Below, piece by piece: positions 9,313 through 17,908 of a stretch of DNA of 64,000 bases (positions within the stretch are counted from its first letter, which is position 1; the number at the start of each line of letters is the position of its first letter). The notes under the pieces were generated by a model. That model was not told the DNA's origin and did not search any database. It saw only the letters and a program-made list of their open reading frames with translations. The DNA comes from Methylococcales bacterium. Lineage in GTDB: Bacteria > Pseudomonadota > Gammaproteobacteria > Methylococcales > Methylomonadaceae. Location of the stretch: NCBI GenBank assembly GCA_030654015.1, contig JAURYI010000123.1, forward strand, positions 1-64,000, read 5' to 3'. The translations under genes and the position numbers were made by a program.

Positions 9313-9776
9313 TCGCTTTAACGAGTCAACAAACAGCACAATTTATCAACAATAATAACGTCCTGATTTTATATTTTCACAGCTCACACACCAGTACAGC
9401 ACTTGGCTCATTGAGCATTGGGCATTGACAGGTATCCCCTTTCTACTTTACAGTTACGCCCGAAAAACAAGTATTGTTTTCTTTTGTAAAAACAGCAGCG
9501 ATTTGTGGCAAAATCTCAAAACATTGCCTTAGTAAGAACATCGGCGTTGATAATGCTAACGTAGCGTTTATAATGCCAACACTTCTTTTCTTAGAAGAAG
9601 CATTGAGAGTTAGCAGTGCTATATGAACGTGAAGTAAATATCAGCCTGAAATGGACAACCCATCTCAGCAGTTTGCGTTAAAGCGTTTCGAGTCCCATAG
9701 AACGTCTTTCTATTACGACTCATAACTATGTAATTAAAAACAACTAAATATAATATAACCCTTCGGAGCATTTATC

Positions 9777-10418
9777 ATGGCAAGACCGTTAATACAAATG
9801 GCATTAGACTCATTAGATTTCGATGCAACAGTAAACCTTGCTACTCTAGTAGCACCACACGTTGATATTTTCGAGATCGGAACTCCATGTATCAAACACA
9901 ATGGCATCAACTTAGTTAAAGAATTAAGAGCAAGATTCCCTAATCACTTGTTATTGGTTGACTTAAAAACTATGGATGCTGGTGAATACGAAGCAACTCC
10001 TTTCTACGCAGCAGGTGCTGATATTTGTACAGTTTTAGGCGTATCTGGCCTTGCAACTTGTCAAGGTGTTATTAAAGCTGCAAACGCACACGGTGCAGAA
10101 GCTCAAATCGACTTAATCAATGTTGAAGACAAAGTCGCTTGCGCTCGTGCAACTGTTGAAGCGGGTGCTCAAATCATGGGTATTCACACAGGCTTAGACG
10201 CTCAAGCAGCAGGTCACACACCTTTCGCTGACTTAAACGCAATTGCTGAATTAGGCTTACCAGTCCGTATTTCAGTCGCTGGCGGCATCAAAGCATCTAC
10301 AGTTCAAGACGTAGTAAGAGCTGGCGCGAACATCATCGTTGTTGGCGCAGCAATTTACGGCGCACCTTGCCCTGCTACAGCAGCGCAAGAAATCCGTGAA
10401 TTGGTTGACGCTGTATAA
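9777..10418 (+). CDS. hxlA: 3-hexulose-6-phosphate synthase
   Basis: MARPLIQMALDSLDFDATVNLATLVAPHVDIFEIGTPCIKHNG...LLVDLKTMDAGEYEA...ISVAGGIKASTVQDVVRAGANIIVVGAAIYGA; followed directly by the isomerase. Confidence 0.97.
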   Translation: MARPLIQMALDSLDFDATVNLATLVAPHVDIFEIGTPCIKHNGINLVKELRARFPNHLLLVDLKTMDAGEYEATPFYAAGADICTVLGVSGLATCQGVIKAANAHGAEAQIDLINVEDKVACARATVEAGAQIMGIHTGLDAQAAGHTPFADLNAIAELGLPVRISVAGGIKASTVQDVVRAGANIIVVGAAIYGAPCPATAAQEIRELVDAV

Positions 10419-10437
10419 TTCATAGAGGCAGCAACTT

Positions 10438-10971
10438 ATGCATCAGCAACTTATATTAGATAAAATCACAGGTATTTTAACGGCTACAGACGATTCTTAT
10501 GATGAAAAGCTAGTTGAAATGCTTGATAAAGCCAAGCGCATTTTTATCGCAGGTGCTGGGCGTTCCAAGTTAGTTGGTAACTTTTTTGCTATGCGCTTGG
10601 TACACGGTGGTTACGATGTCAGCGTAGTTGGCGAAATTGTAACTCCGAGTATTAAAGCAGGTGATTTGTTAATCATTATCTCAGGTTCTGGAGAAACTGA
10701 GCAATTGATAGCATTCACCAAAAATGCCAAAAAAGTCGGTGCCAACATCGTGTTGATTTCTGCGAAAGCCAGTTCAACTATCGGCGATATGGCTGATGGT
10801 GTATTCCAAATTGGAAAAGAAGAACTGTATGGCAAGGTTGTGGGAATGCCAATGGGAACAGTGTTTGAATTATCAACACTGTGCTTTTTGGAAGCCCTAA
10901 TCTCACATATCATCTGGGAAAAAGGAATTCCTGAAGAAATCATGAGAGAAAGACACGCTAACTTAGAGTAA
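10438..10971 (+). CDS. hxlB: 6-phospho-3-hexuloisomerase
   Basis: SIS-domain protein: IFIAGAGRSKLVGNFFAMRLVHGGYDVSVVGEIVTP...LIIISGSGETEQLIAFTKNAKKVGA; adjacent to hexulose-phosphate synthase. Confidence 0.96.
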   Translation: MHQQLILDKITGILTATDDSYDEKLVEMLDKAKRIFIAGAGRSKLVGNFFAMRLVHGGYDVSVVGEIVTPSIKAGDLLIIISGSGETEQLIAFTKNAKKVGANIVLISAKASSTIGDMADGVFQIGKEELYGKVVGMPMGTVFELSTLCFLEALISHIIWEKGIPEEIMRERHANLE

Positions 10972-10982
10972 TTCGTTAGGAG

Positions 10983-11002
10983 CGAGTGGTGATAGCCACT
11001 CG
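10983..11002 (+). other. Intercistronic hairpin hxlB-tkt
   Basis: cgagtgg / ccactcg arms around a 6-nt loop; no T-tract. Confidence 0.45.
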
Positions 11003-11111
11003 TTCTCTAGCTCTGTTTAAGTCAAAGAATATAAAAGAACAACAACGTAACCACATCGACACATTAGATGAGAGTTACTCACTAGAATTCACTAACAAGT
11101 AGGAGAACAAT

Positions 11112-13097
11112 ATGACTTCGCGCCGAGAATTAGCGAACGCCATACGCGCTTTGAGCATGGATGCCGTACAAAAAGCCAACTCTGGACATCCAGGGGCACC
11201 TATGGGCATGGCGGACATCGCCGAAGTCCTGTGGAACGACTACATGAGTCACAATCCGACCAACCCAAACTGGTCAAATCGTGATCGTTTCGTTCTGTCT
11301 AACGGTCATGGGTCAATGCTGATTTATTCATTACTGCATTTGACTGGCTATGATTTACCGATGAGTGAATTGGCTACTTTCCGTCAGTTACATTCAAAAT
11401 GCCCAGGTCACCCTGAATACGGTTATGCGCCAGGTATTGAAACAACAACTGGCCCATTAGGACAAGGTATTACCAATGGCGTTGGTTTTGCAATGTCAGA
11501 AAAGTTACTTGCGCACCAATTCAACCGTCCAGACCATAATATTGTTGATCACCACACTTATGTATTTCTGGGTGACGGCTGTTTGATGGAAGGCGTTTCT
11601 CACGAAGCGTGTGCGTTAGCAGGTACTTGGGGCTTAGGCAAATTAATTGCATTCTGGGATGACAACGGTATTTCAATCGACGGTCATATCGAAGGCTGGT
11701 ACACCGATGACACCGTAAAACGCTTTGAAGCATACGGCTGGCATGTTTTATCTGTTGACGGACATAACCCTGAAGAAATTTCTAAAGCCATTAGCTTGGC
11801 AAAAGATATGACCAGTGCGCCAACACTAATTTGTTGCAAAACAACCATCGGTTTTGGTTCACCAAACAAAGCTGGTACACACGAATGTCACGGTGCGGCA
11901 TTAGGTCAACCTGAAATCAATCTAACTAAAGCAGCTTTAGGTTGGGATTACGAAGCCTTTATCATTCCAGAAAACGTTTATGCTGGCTGGGATGCGAAAG
12001 CTAAAGGCACTAAAGCAGAAGCAGAATGGAATGCTAAATTTGCCGCTTATAAAGCAGCATATCCTGAATTAGCGGCTGAATACGAACGCCGTATGGCAAA
12101 TGAATTGCCTGCTAACTGGAAAGAAGCGACCGATGCTTTAATTGCTGACGTTAATGCTAAAGCTGAAAATCTGGCTTCTCGTCAGGCATCACAAAAAGTG
12201 ATTGCTGGTCTTGCGCCTTTATTACCTGAATTCTTAGGTGGTTCTGCTGACTTGACTGGCTCTAACTTAACCAGTTGCGCCAGCTTTACTCATGTACACG
12301 CTAAAGAACCAGGCAATTACATCTCCTATGGTGTGCGTGAATTCGGTATGTTCGGCATCATGAACGGCATGGCGTTACACAGTGGTTTAATACCCTTCGG
12401 CGGCACATTCCATATGTTCTCTGACTATGCGAAAAGTGCATTGCGTATGGCAGCATTGATGAAAATCCGCACCATCGCTGTATTGACTCATGATTCTATT
12501 GGTCAAGGTGAAGATGGTCCGACACATCAACCGATTGAAAACACTTCAGCAATGCGCTTCATCCCTAATATGGATGTTTGGAGACCAGCAGATTCAACTG
12601 AAACTGCGGTTGCATGGGTAATGGCGGTAGAGCGTTTAACAGGCCCAACCAGCTTGGTATTAAGTCGTCAAGCCTTACCTTTCATAGCGCGTAATGATGA
12701 TCAAATAGCCGCTATTCGCAAAGGTGCTTACGTTATTTCTGAAGCCAAAGGCACTGCACAAATTATCTTGATTGCCACAGGTTCAGAAGTCGATTTAGCG
12801 TTAAAATCACAGGCCGCTTTGGCAGAAAAAGGTATTCAGGCGCGCGTTGTTTCCATGCCGTCAACCAATGTCTTCGATCGTCAAGATAAAGCATACAAAG
12901 ACAGCGTATTAACACCTGGTGTAAAACGTGTTGCTATTGAAGCTGGTGTAACTGACTACTGGCGTAAATACGTTGGTTTAGAAGGCGGCGTTGTGGGTAT
13001 TGACACTTTCGGAGAGTCAGCTCCTGCTGGCGCGTTGATGAAACACTTCGGTTTCACCGTTGAAAATGTTGTCAGTAACGTAGAAGCTGTACTTTAA
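11112..13097 (+). CDS. tkt: Transketolase
   Basis: Transketolase motifs: [70 protein letters not shown]. Confidence 0.97.
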   Translation: MTSRRELANAIRALSMDAVQKANSGHPGAPMGMADIAEVLWNDYMSHNPTNPNWSNRDRFVLSNGHGSMLIYSLLHLTGYDLPMSELATFRQLHSKCPGHPEYGYAPGIETTTGPLGQGITNGVGFAMSEKLLAHQFNRPDHNIVDHHTYVFLGDGCLMEGVSHEACALAGTWGLGKLIAFWDDNGISIDGHIEGWYTDDTVKRFEAYGWHVLSVDGHNPEEISKAISLAKDMTSAPTLICCKTTIGFGSPNKAGTHECHGAALGQPEINLTKAALGWDYEAFIIPENVYAGWDAKAKGTKAEAEWNAKFAAYKAAYPELAAEYERRMANELPANWKEATDALIADVNAKAENLASRQASQKVIAGLAPLLPEFLGGSADLTGSNLTSCASFTHVHAKEPGNYISYGVREFGMFGIMNGMALHSGLIPFGGTFHMFSDYAKSALRMAALMKIRTIAVLTHDSIGQGEDGPTHQPIENTSAMRFIPNMDVWRPADSTETAVAWVMAVERLTGPTSLVLSRQALPFIARNDDQIAAIRKGAYVISEAKGTAQIILIATGSEVDLALKSQAALAEKGIQARVVSMPSTNVFDRQDKAYKDSVLTPGVKRVAIEAGVTDYWRKYVGLEGGVVGIDTFGESAPAGALMKHFGFTVENVVSNVEAVL

Positions 13098-13120
13098 TTT
13101 TTAAGATAACCTTGGAACGG

Positions 13121-13174
13121 GACACCTCTCACACATGATGCCATACGATTAGTTGGCATATTGTCGGAGGTGTC
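13121..13174 (+). other. Long-stem intercistronic hairpin downstream of tkt
   Basis: gacacctc (13121-13128) pairs with gaggtgtc (13167-13174); inner atgcca (13138-13143) pairs with tggcat (13154-13159); no T-tract. Confidence 0.5.
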
Positions 13175-13207
13175 ACGAACCACTTCTTCCGACTCATAGG
13201 TGATCGT

Positions 13208-13927
13208 GTGAACAAGAATAATTTAACGAAAGGTCTATTTACAGCGTTGTTGCTAGTCAGCAGCGTGGTAAGTGCAGACGAGAAATATCCAGCAGCAGAC
13301 TTCCAGCCCTCGGTTGTTTATCAAAGCGATGATGTCAAAAATGGCTCATCAGCTAAAGCAGCAGTCAAACCAGCAGCACCCGTTGCTGCCGAAGTAAAAA
13401 CTGAAGTCGATTCAAAATATCCAGCGGCAGACTTCCAGCCTAAAGTTGTTTACAGCGATGACAACTACAAACACAATAAAACATTACCTGCCAGTGCGTC
13501 TAAAAGTGCAAGCGTCTCTTCTGCTGCATCCGTTAAGGAAGAAGCTTCAGATGAAAGCGTTACTGCTACTGAGACCAAAAAAGAAGATTCCAGTGCAACT
13601 TATTTACTAGGCTTGGTAGGCTTGGCAGCAGTCGGTTTTTTCTTGTTCAGACAACAAGCAACGCCTGCTACCGCCAAAGCTAAAAAAGCTAGTGTTGCCC
13701 CTGCAAGCACCAAAACTGCTGCCACAACAGGTGTTGGTAAATACATCAACAAAGTATCTGGCACAGGCGTTTCTCGCTATGTAGACAATCAAGTTAAGAC
13801 TGCAAAATCTGCAACCAGTGTTGCTAGATATGTTGCACAGCAAACATTAGCTGATAAAGCAAGAGCGGCAGAAGAAGCAGAAAAGAAAGCTACAGGTGTT
13901 GAAAAATATATGCGCAATCGGGGATAA
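13208..13927 (+). CDS. Unknown membrane protein: signal peptide, two KYPAADFQP repeats, one TM helix, then four VxKY-type motifs
   Basis: GTG start. MNKNNLTKGLFTALLLVSSVVSADE(KYPAADFQPSVVYQ)...(KYPAADFQPKVVYS)...TYLLGLVGLAAVGFFLF...TGVGKYINK..TGVSRYVDNQ..TSVARYVAQQ..TGVEKYMRNRG. Confidence 0.85.
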   Translation: MNKNNLTKGLFTALLLVSSVVSADEKYPAADFQPSVVYQSDDVKNGSSAKAAVKPAAPVAAEVKTEVDSKYPAADFQPKVVYSDDNYKHNKTLPASASKSASVSSAASVKEEASDESVTATETKKEDSSATYLLGLVGLAAVGFFLFRQQATPATAKAKKASVAPASTKTAATTGVGKYINKVSGTGVSRYVDNQVKTAKSATSVARYVAQQTLADKARAAEEAEKKATGVEKYMRNRG

Positions 13928-13930
13928 GCA

Positions 13931-14725
13931 ATGAGCCAGAATCCATTGAACAGTTCATTTTTATCTGCTGTTGCAGCGTTTTTTTCGTTTGGAACTGAAG
14001 CAAAATCTCAAACAACTGAAAATATGTATCGTGTTTGTGCGGGCGACCCCGACGGACTTAGCGGCGTAGAGAAATATCTGCAAAGCCAAGAAGCGTTGTT
14101 AGCAAGACAAAAGGCTGAGCAATTGGAACAACTGGCAGCCCAAGCCTCAGCTAGCAGTGTTACAAAATACTTGGCAGGACAAGCACCGCTGACCAGTGTA
14201 GATCGTTACGCTCTCAGACAAGCACTTGCTGAAAAACAGACACATAAAAGCAACCTTGCAACTAGCGGCAAAACAGGTGTTGATAAGTATCTGAACGGTA
14301 TGAAATCAGCACCTGCATTAAGCGGTGTAGAAAAATACTTAAAACATCAAGAAAGCCTGCCCCAGCCCAGTAAAGTTGCTAAATACATGGCAAAACAAGC
14401 AGCTTTAGCTGCATTGCACGCTAAATCAGCACCAGCCGTGGCAACGCCTACAGGCGTTGCTAAATACTTACAGCATCAAGAAAGCCTGCCACAACCTAGC
14501 CGAGTGGCTAAATATCTGGCAAGACAGGCTTTGTTAGATGCACAACAGGCAAAACCAGCACCCGTAAAACGTGGCGAAACAGGTGTTGATAAATATGTCA
14601 AACACCAAGACGAGTTACCACAACCTAGCAGAGTAGCAAAATACTTAAACAGACAAGCATTAGCCGAACAACAAAAAGCAAATGCCGAAACTAGCGTTGA
14701 AAGATATATGCGTCATCAAGGTTAA
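13931..14725 (+). CDS. Unknown repetitive soluble protein with about 11 VxKYLxxQ motifs
   Basis: GVEKYLQSQ, SVTKYLAGQ, SVDRYALRQ, GVDKYLNGM, GVEKYLKHQ, KVAKYMAKQ, GVAKYLQHQ, RVAKYLARQ, GVDKYVKHQ, RVAKYLNRQ, SVERYMRHQ. Starts 3 nt after the previous stop. Confidence 0.88.
   Translation: MSQNPLNSSFLSAVAAFFSFGTEAKSQTTENMYRVCAGDPDGLSGVEKYLQSQEALLARQKAEQLEQLAAQASASSVTKYLAGQAPLTSVDRYALRQALAEKQTHKSNLATSGKTGVDKYLNGMKSAPALSGVEKYLKHQESLPQPSKVAKYMAKQAALAALHAKSAPAVATPTGVAKYLQHQESLPQPSRVAKYLARQALLDAQQAKPAPVKRGETGVDKYVKHQDELPQPSRVAKYLNRQALAEQQKANAETSVERYMRHQG
14321..14680 (+). repeat. Three degenerate tandem units of about 42 aa (about 126-129 bp) inside the repetitive CDS
   Basis: GVEKYLKHQESLPQPSKVAKYMAKQAAL / GVAKYLQHQESLPQPSRVAKYLARQALL / GVDKYVKHQDELPQPSRVAKYLNRQALA. 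Confidence 0.85.
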
Positions 14726-14824
14726 TTGATGCCATTAATGCTTTGCAGGTTTATGAGTTGCTCCATACAGATTCTGTTGTTGCAACTCTAATAGATTTTT
14801 TAAATACACATAAAGGTACTATTC

Positions 14825-15811
14825 ATGGCAAAAAACTTACTTGAACAACTGAAAGCAATGACAGTTGTGGTTGCTGACACAGGTGATATTGAAGCGATTG
14901 AAAAATTCACACCACGTGATGCAACAACAAACCCATCGCTGATTACAGCGGCGGCGCAAATGCCACAATACCAAGCGATTGTTGACGATACCTTAAAAGC
15001 AGCAAGAACAACTTTAGGTGCGGCAGCATCAGCCGCTGAAGTAGTTTCTTTAGCGTTTGATCGTTTAGCTGTTTCTTTCGGTTTAAAAATTCTGGAAATT
15101 ATTCCAGGTCGTGTATCAACTGAAGTTGATGCAAGACTGTCATTTAATACTGACGCAACTATTGCTAAAGGTCGTGATTTAATCGCCCAATACGAAGAAG
15201 CTGGCGTTTCAAAAGATCGCGTATTAATTAAAATTGCTGCAACATGGGAAGGTATCCAAGCCGCTGCTGTTTTAGAAAAAGAAGGCATTCACTGTAACCT
15301 GACTTTATTGTTCGGCTTACACCAAGCGATTGCTTGCGCAGAAAACGGTATTACACTGATTTCTCCTTTCGTTGGTCGTATTCTTGACTGGTACAAAAAA
15401 GATACTGGTCGTGATTCTTACGCGCCTGCTGAAGACCCAGGTGTGGTATCAGTGACTGAAATTTATAATTACTACAAAAAATTCGGTTATAAAACTGAAG
15501 TTATGGGCGCAAGTTTCCGTAATGTTGGTGAAATTACTGAATTAGCAGGTAGTGATTTATTAACTATCGCCCCTTCTTTATTGGCTGAATTACAAGCCAC
15601 CGAAGGCGAGTTACCACGCAAACTAGACCCAGAAAATGCGGCAACAATGGCTATTGAAAAATTATCAATAGACAAAGCAACATTTGAGAGTATGCACGCT
15701 GCAAACCCTATGGCGACTGATAAATTAGCCGAAGGTATTGACGGTTTTGCTAAAGCATTAGAAGCACTTGAAAAATTGCTGGCTGATCGTTTAGCGAGCT
15801 TAGAAGCTTAA
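14825..15811 (+). CDS. tal: Transaldolase
   Basis: [86 protein letters not shown]. Confidence 0.97.
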   Translation: MAKNLLEQLKAMTVVVADTGDIEAIEKFTPRDATTNPSLITAAAQMPQYQAIVDDTLKAARTTLGAAASAAEVVSLAFDRLAVSFGLKILEIIPGRVSTEVDARLSFNTDATIAKGRDLIAQYEEAGVSKDRVLIKIAATWEGIQAAAVLEKEGIHCNLTLLFGLHQAIACAENGITLISPFVGRILDWYKKDTGRDSYAPAEDPGVVSVTEIYNYYKKFGYKTEVMGASFRNVGEITELAGSDLLTIAPSLLAELQATEGELPRKLDPENAATMAIEKLSIDKATFESMHAANPMATDKLAEGIDGFAKALEALEKLLADRLASLEA

Positions 15812-15820
15812 AAAATACAG

Positions 15821-15869
15821 AGCCTCCATGGTGTAGATGCAACTGCATCTACAATCTGGAGGCTTTTTT
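15821..15869 (+). terminator. Rho-independent terminator between tal and fba
   Basis: gcctcca (15822-15828) / tggaggc (15857-15863) with nested tgtagatgca/tgcatctaca stem, then TTTTTT. Confidence 0.9.
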
Positions 15870-15911
15870 GCTTTTGTACTTTTGTATTAGATAGAAACAG
15901 GATTCCTCTCC

Positions 15912-16991
15912 ATGTCACAAAAAATTTCCGATGTCGTTAAAGCTGGTGTTGTTACTGGTGAAGACGTACAAAAAGTCTTTGCTATTTGCAAAGCAAACCA
16001 ATTTGCTCTTCCTGCGGTAAACGTTATCAACACAGATTCAATCAATGCTGTATTAGAAGCGGCTGCGAAAGTTAAATCTCCTGTGGTTATTCAGTTCTCT
16101 AATGGTGGTGCTGCGTTTTTCTCAGGTAAAGGTGTAAAATTAGAAGGTCAACAACCTGCTATTCTAGGTGCTATTTCTGGCGCACAACACGTTCACTTAA
16201 TGGCAGAAGCCTATGGCGTACCTGTTATTCTGCACACTGACCACGCGGCAAAAAAATTATTGCCTTGGATTGATGGTTTGTTAGATGCAGGTGAAAAACA
16301 CTTTGCGGCAACAGGCAAACCGTTGTTCAGCTCGCATATGCTGGATTTGTCAGAAGAAAGCCTGAAAGAAAACATCGAAATCTGTGCGCAATATTTAACG
16401 CGTATGTCTAAAATGGGCATGACGCTGGAAATCGAATTAGGTTGCACTGGTGGCGAAGAAGACGGCGTAGACAATAGCGGCATGGATCATTCAGCCCTAT
16501 ACACTCAACCTGAAGACGTAGCTTATGCTTATGAAGAATTAAGCAAAATCAGCAACCGTTTCACCATCGCGGCTTCTTTCGGTAACGTACACGGTGTGTA
16601 TTCACCCGGCAATGTCAAATTGACTCCTACCATTTTGGCGGACTCACAAAAATTTGTCTCTGAAAAATTCGGTGTGCCACACAATACCTTAGACTTCGTA
16701 TTTCACGGTGGCTCAGGTTCTACGCCCGAAGAAATTAAAGAATCAATCAGCTATGGCGTTGTGAAAATGAACATTGATACCGATACCCAATGGGCAACTT
16801 GGGAAGGTATTATGAATTTTTACAAGAAAAATGAAGGCTATTTACAAGGTCAAATCGGCAACCCAGACGGTGCTGATAAACCTAATAAAAAATACTATGA
16901 TCCACGCGTCTGGCAACGTGAAGGCGAAGTCGGCATGGTAAAGCGTTTGGAACAGGCTTTCCAAGAATTGAATGCTGTTAATTCTTTATAA
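15912..16991 (+). CDS. fba: Class II fructose-bisphosphate aldolase
   Basis: VILHTDHAAKKLLPWIDGLLDAGEKHF, LEIELGCTGGEEDGVDNSG, FVFHGGSGSTPEEIKESISYGVVKMNIDTDTQWATW. Confidence 0.97.
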   Translation: MSQKISDVVKAGVVTGEDVQKVFAICKANQFALPAVNVINTDSINAVLEAAAKVKSPVVIQFSNGGAAFFSGKGVKLEGQQPAILGAISGAQHVHLMAEAYGVPVILHTDHAAKKLLPWIDGLLDAGEKHFAATGKPLFSSHMLDLSEESLKENIEICAQYLTRMSKMGMTLEIELGCTGGEEDGVDNSGMDHSALYTQPEDVAYAYEELSKISNRFTIAASFGNVHGVYSPGNVKLTPTILADSQKFVSEKFGVPHNTLDFVFHGGSGSTPEEIKESISYGVVKMNIDTDTQWATWEGIMNFYKKNEGYLQGQIGNPDGADKPNKKYYDPRVWQREGEVGMVKRLEQAFQELNAVNSL

Positions 16992-17013
16992 GCTATCGTT
17001 CTGAATAAGTTAT

Positions 17014-17048
17014 AAAAAAGCCGATGTGTTTTGCATCGGTTTTTTTTT
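17014..17048 (+). terminator. Rho-independent terminator after fba
   Basis: ccgatg-tgtttt-catcgg-like stem (17021-17039) followed by a long T-tract. Confidence 0.9.
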
Positions 17049-17142
17049 GTTTGAAGAAAATGTATTAATCAAATGGTTAATTTAAAATAGAAATCCTGTT
17101 TTCAATTTAAATATCAACATCTAACAATAATAAGGAATTACT

Positions 17143-17571
17143 ATGGAACGTCGTGATTTTATTCGCTTATCGGTAGCAGGTGCAGGTGCAAGTTTAATCG
17201 CTCCTGGTTTAACGCTTGCTGCCAGTGAACAACAGATAACTCAGACTAGCGATATTTATTATACAAAAGAATCTACAGGTCGTTGGGAAGGCAAAGCAGC
17301 GACCCATTTACCAGTTATTGAGGTGGCAAAAGCCGAGGGTAACGCTACCGTAAAAATCACTACGCCTCATGAAATGAAAGGTTACGAACATTACATTGTC
17401 AAGCATGTGCTGTTGGATAAAAACCATAAATTTCTCGATGAACATATGTTTGATCCAACTAAAGAAACTGTACCTGTTTCAACATTTACGCTTAAAAACT
17501 ACAGTGGTACTGTATATGCCTTAAGTCTGTGTAATAAGCACGACCTTTGGTTAAGTAGCGCGGAAGTATAG
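17143..17571 (+). CDS. Tat-exported desulfoferrodoxin / superoxide reductase-like protein
   Basis: MERRDFIRLSVAGAGASLIAPGLTLAA Tat-type signal; putative Fe ligands in THLPVIE, TPHEMKGYEHYIVKHVLLD and CNKHDLW match the class II SOR pattern. Confidence 0.75.
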   Translation: MERRDFIRLSVAGAGASLIAPGLTLAASEQQITQTSDIYYTKESTGRWEGKAATHLPVIEVAKAEGNATVKITTPHEMKGYEHYIVKHVLLDKNHKFLDEHMFDPTKETVPVSTFTLKNYSGTVYALSLCNKHDLWLSSAEV

Positions 17572-17908
17572 TTAATCCCAAGATAACAAGGATGTTATCA
17601 CTGAATAATAACCGAGATGCGAATTATCCAATCACTGTCATCCCCATCAGATTGCTAAAAAAAGACGGCATTCGACACTAAGTGCTAGATAACGACATAA
17701 AAAACTACCCATTAACCTACTAAAATAATAAACTGATACGGTTACTCTGACTTTTAACGCAATTTGCAAAAATTATTAAATATAAACTGGATATAAATTA
17801 TTAACACCTATTTATCTTATTGATTTCCAATAGTCGAGAGTAAACTAAATTTCGGGGCGTTAATGGCAATGTGACACATAATAAATATAAAAATAGAGGA
17901 GTAAATCA

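Noticed and set aside
13931-14725. Repetitive CDS as a CRISPR array or simple DNA tandem repeat
   Set aside because: Repeats are conserved at protein level with divergent codons and no uniform spacer structure.
17575-17908. Promoter or sigma-54 site upstream of the PP2C gene
   Set aside because: No convincing -24/-12 or -35/-10 pair could be supported by eye.
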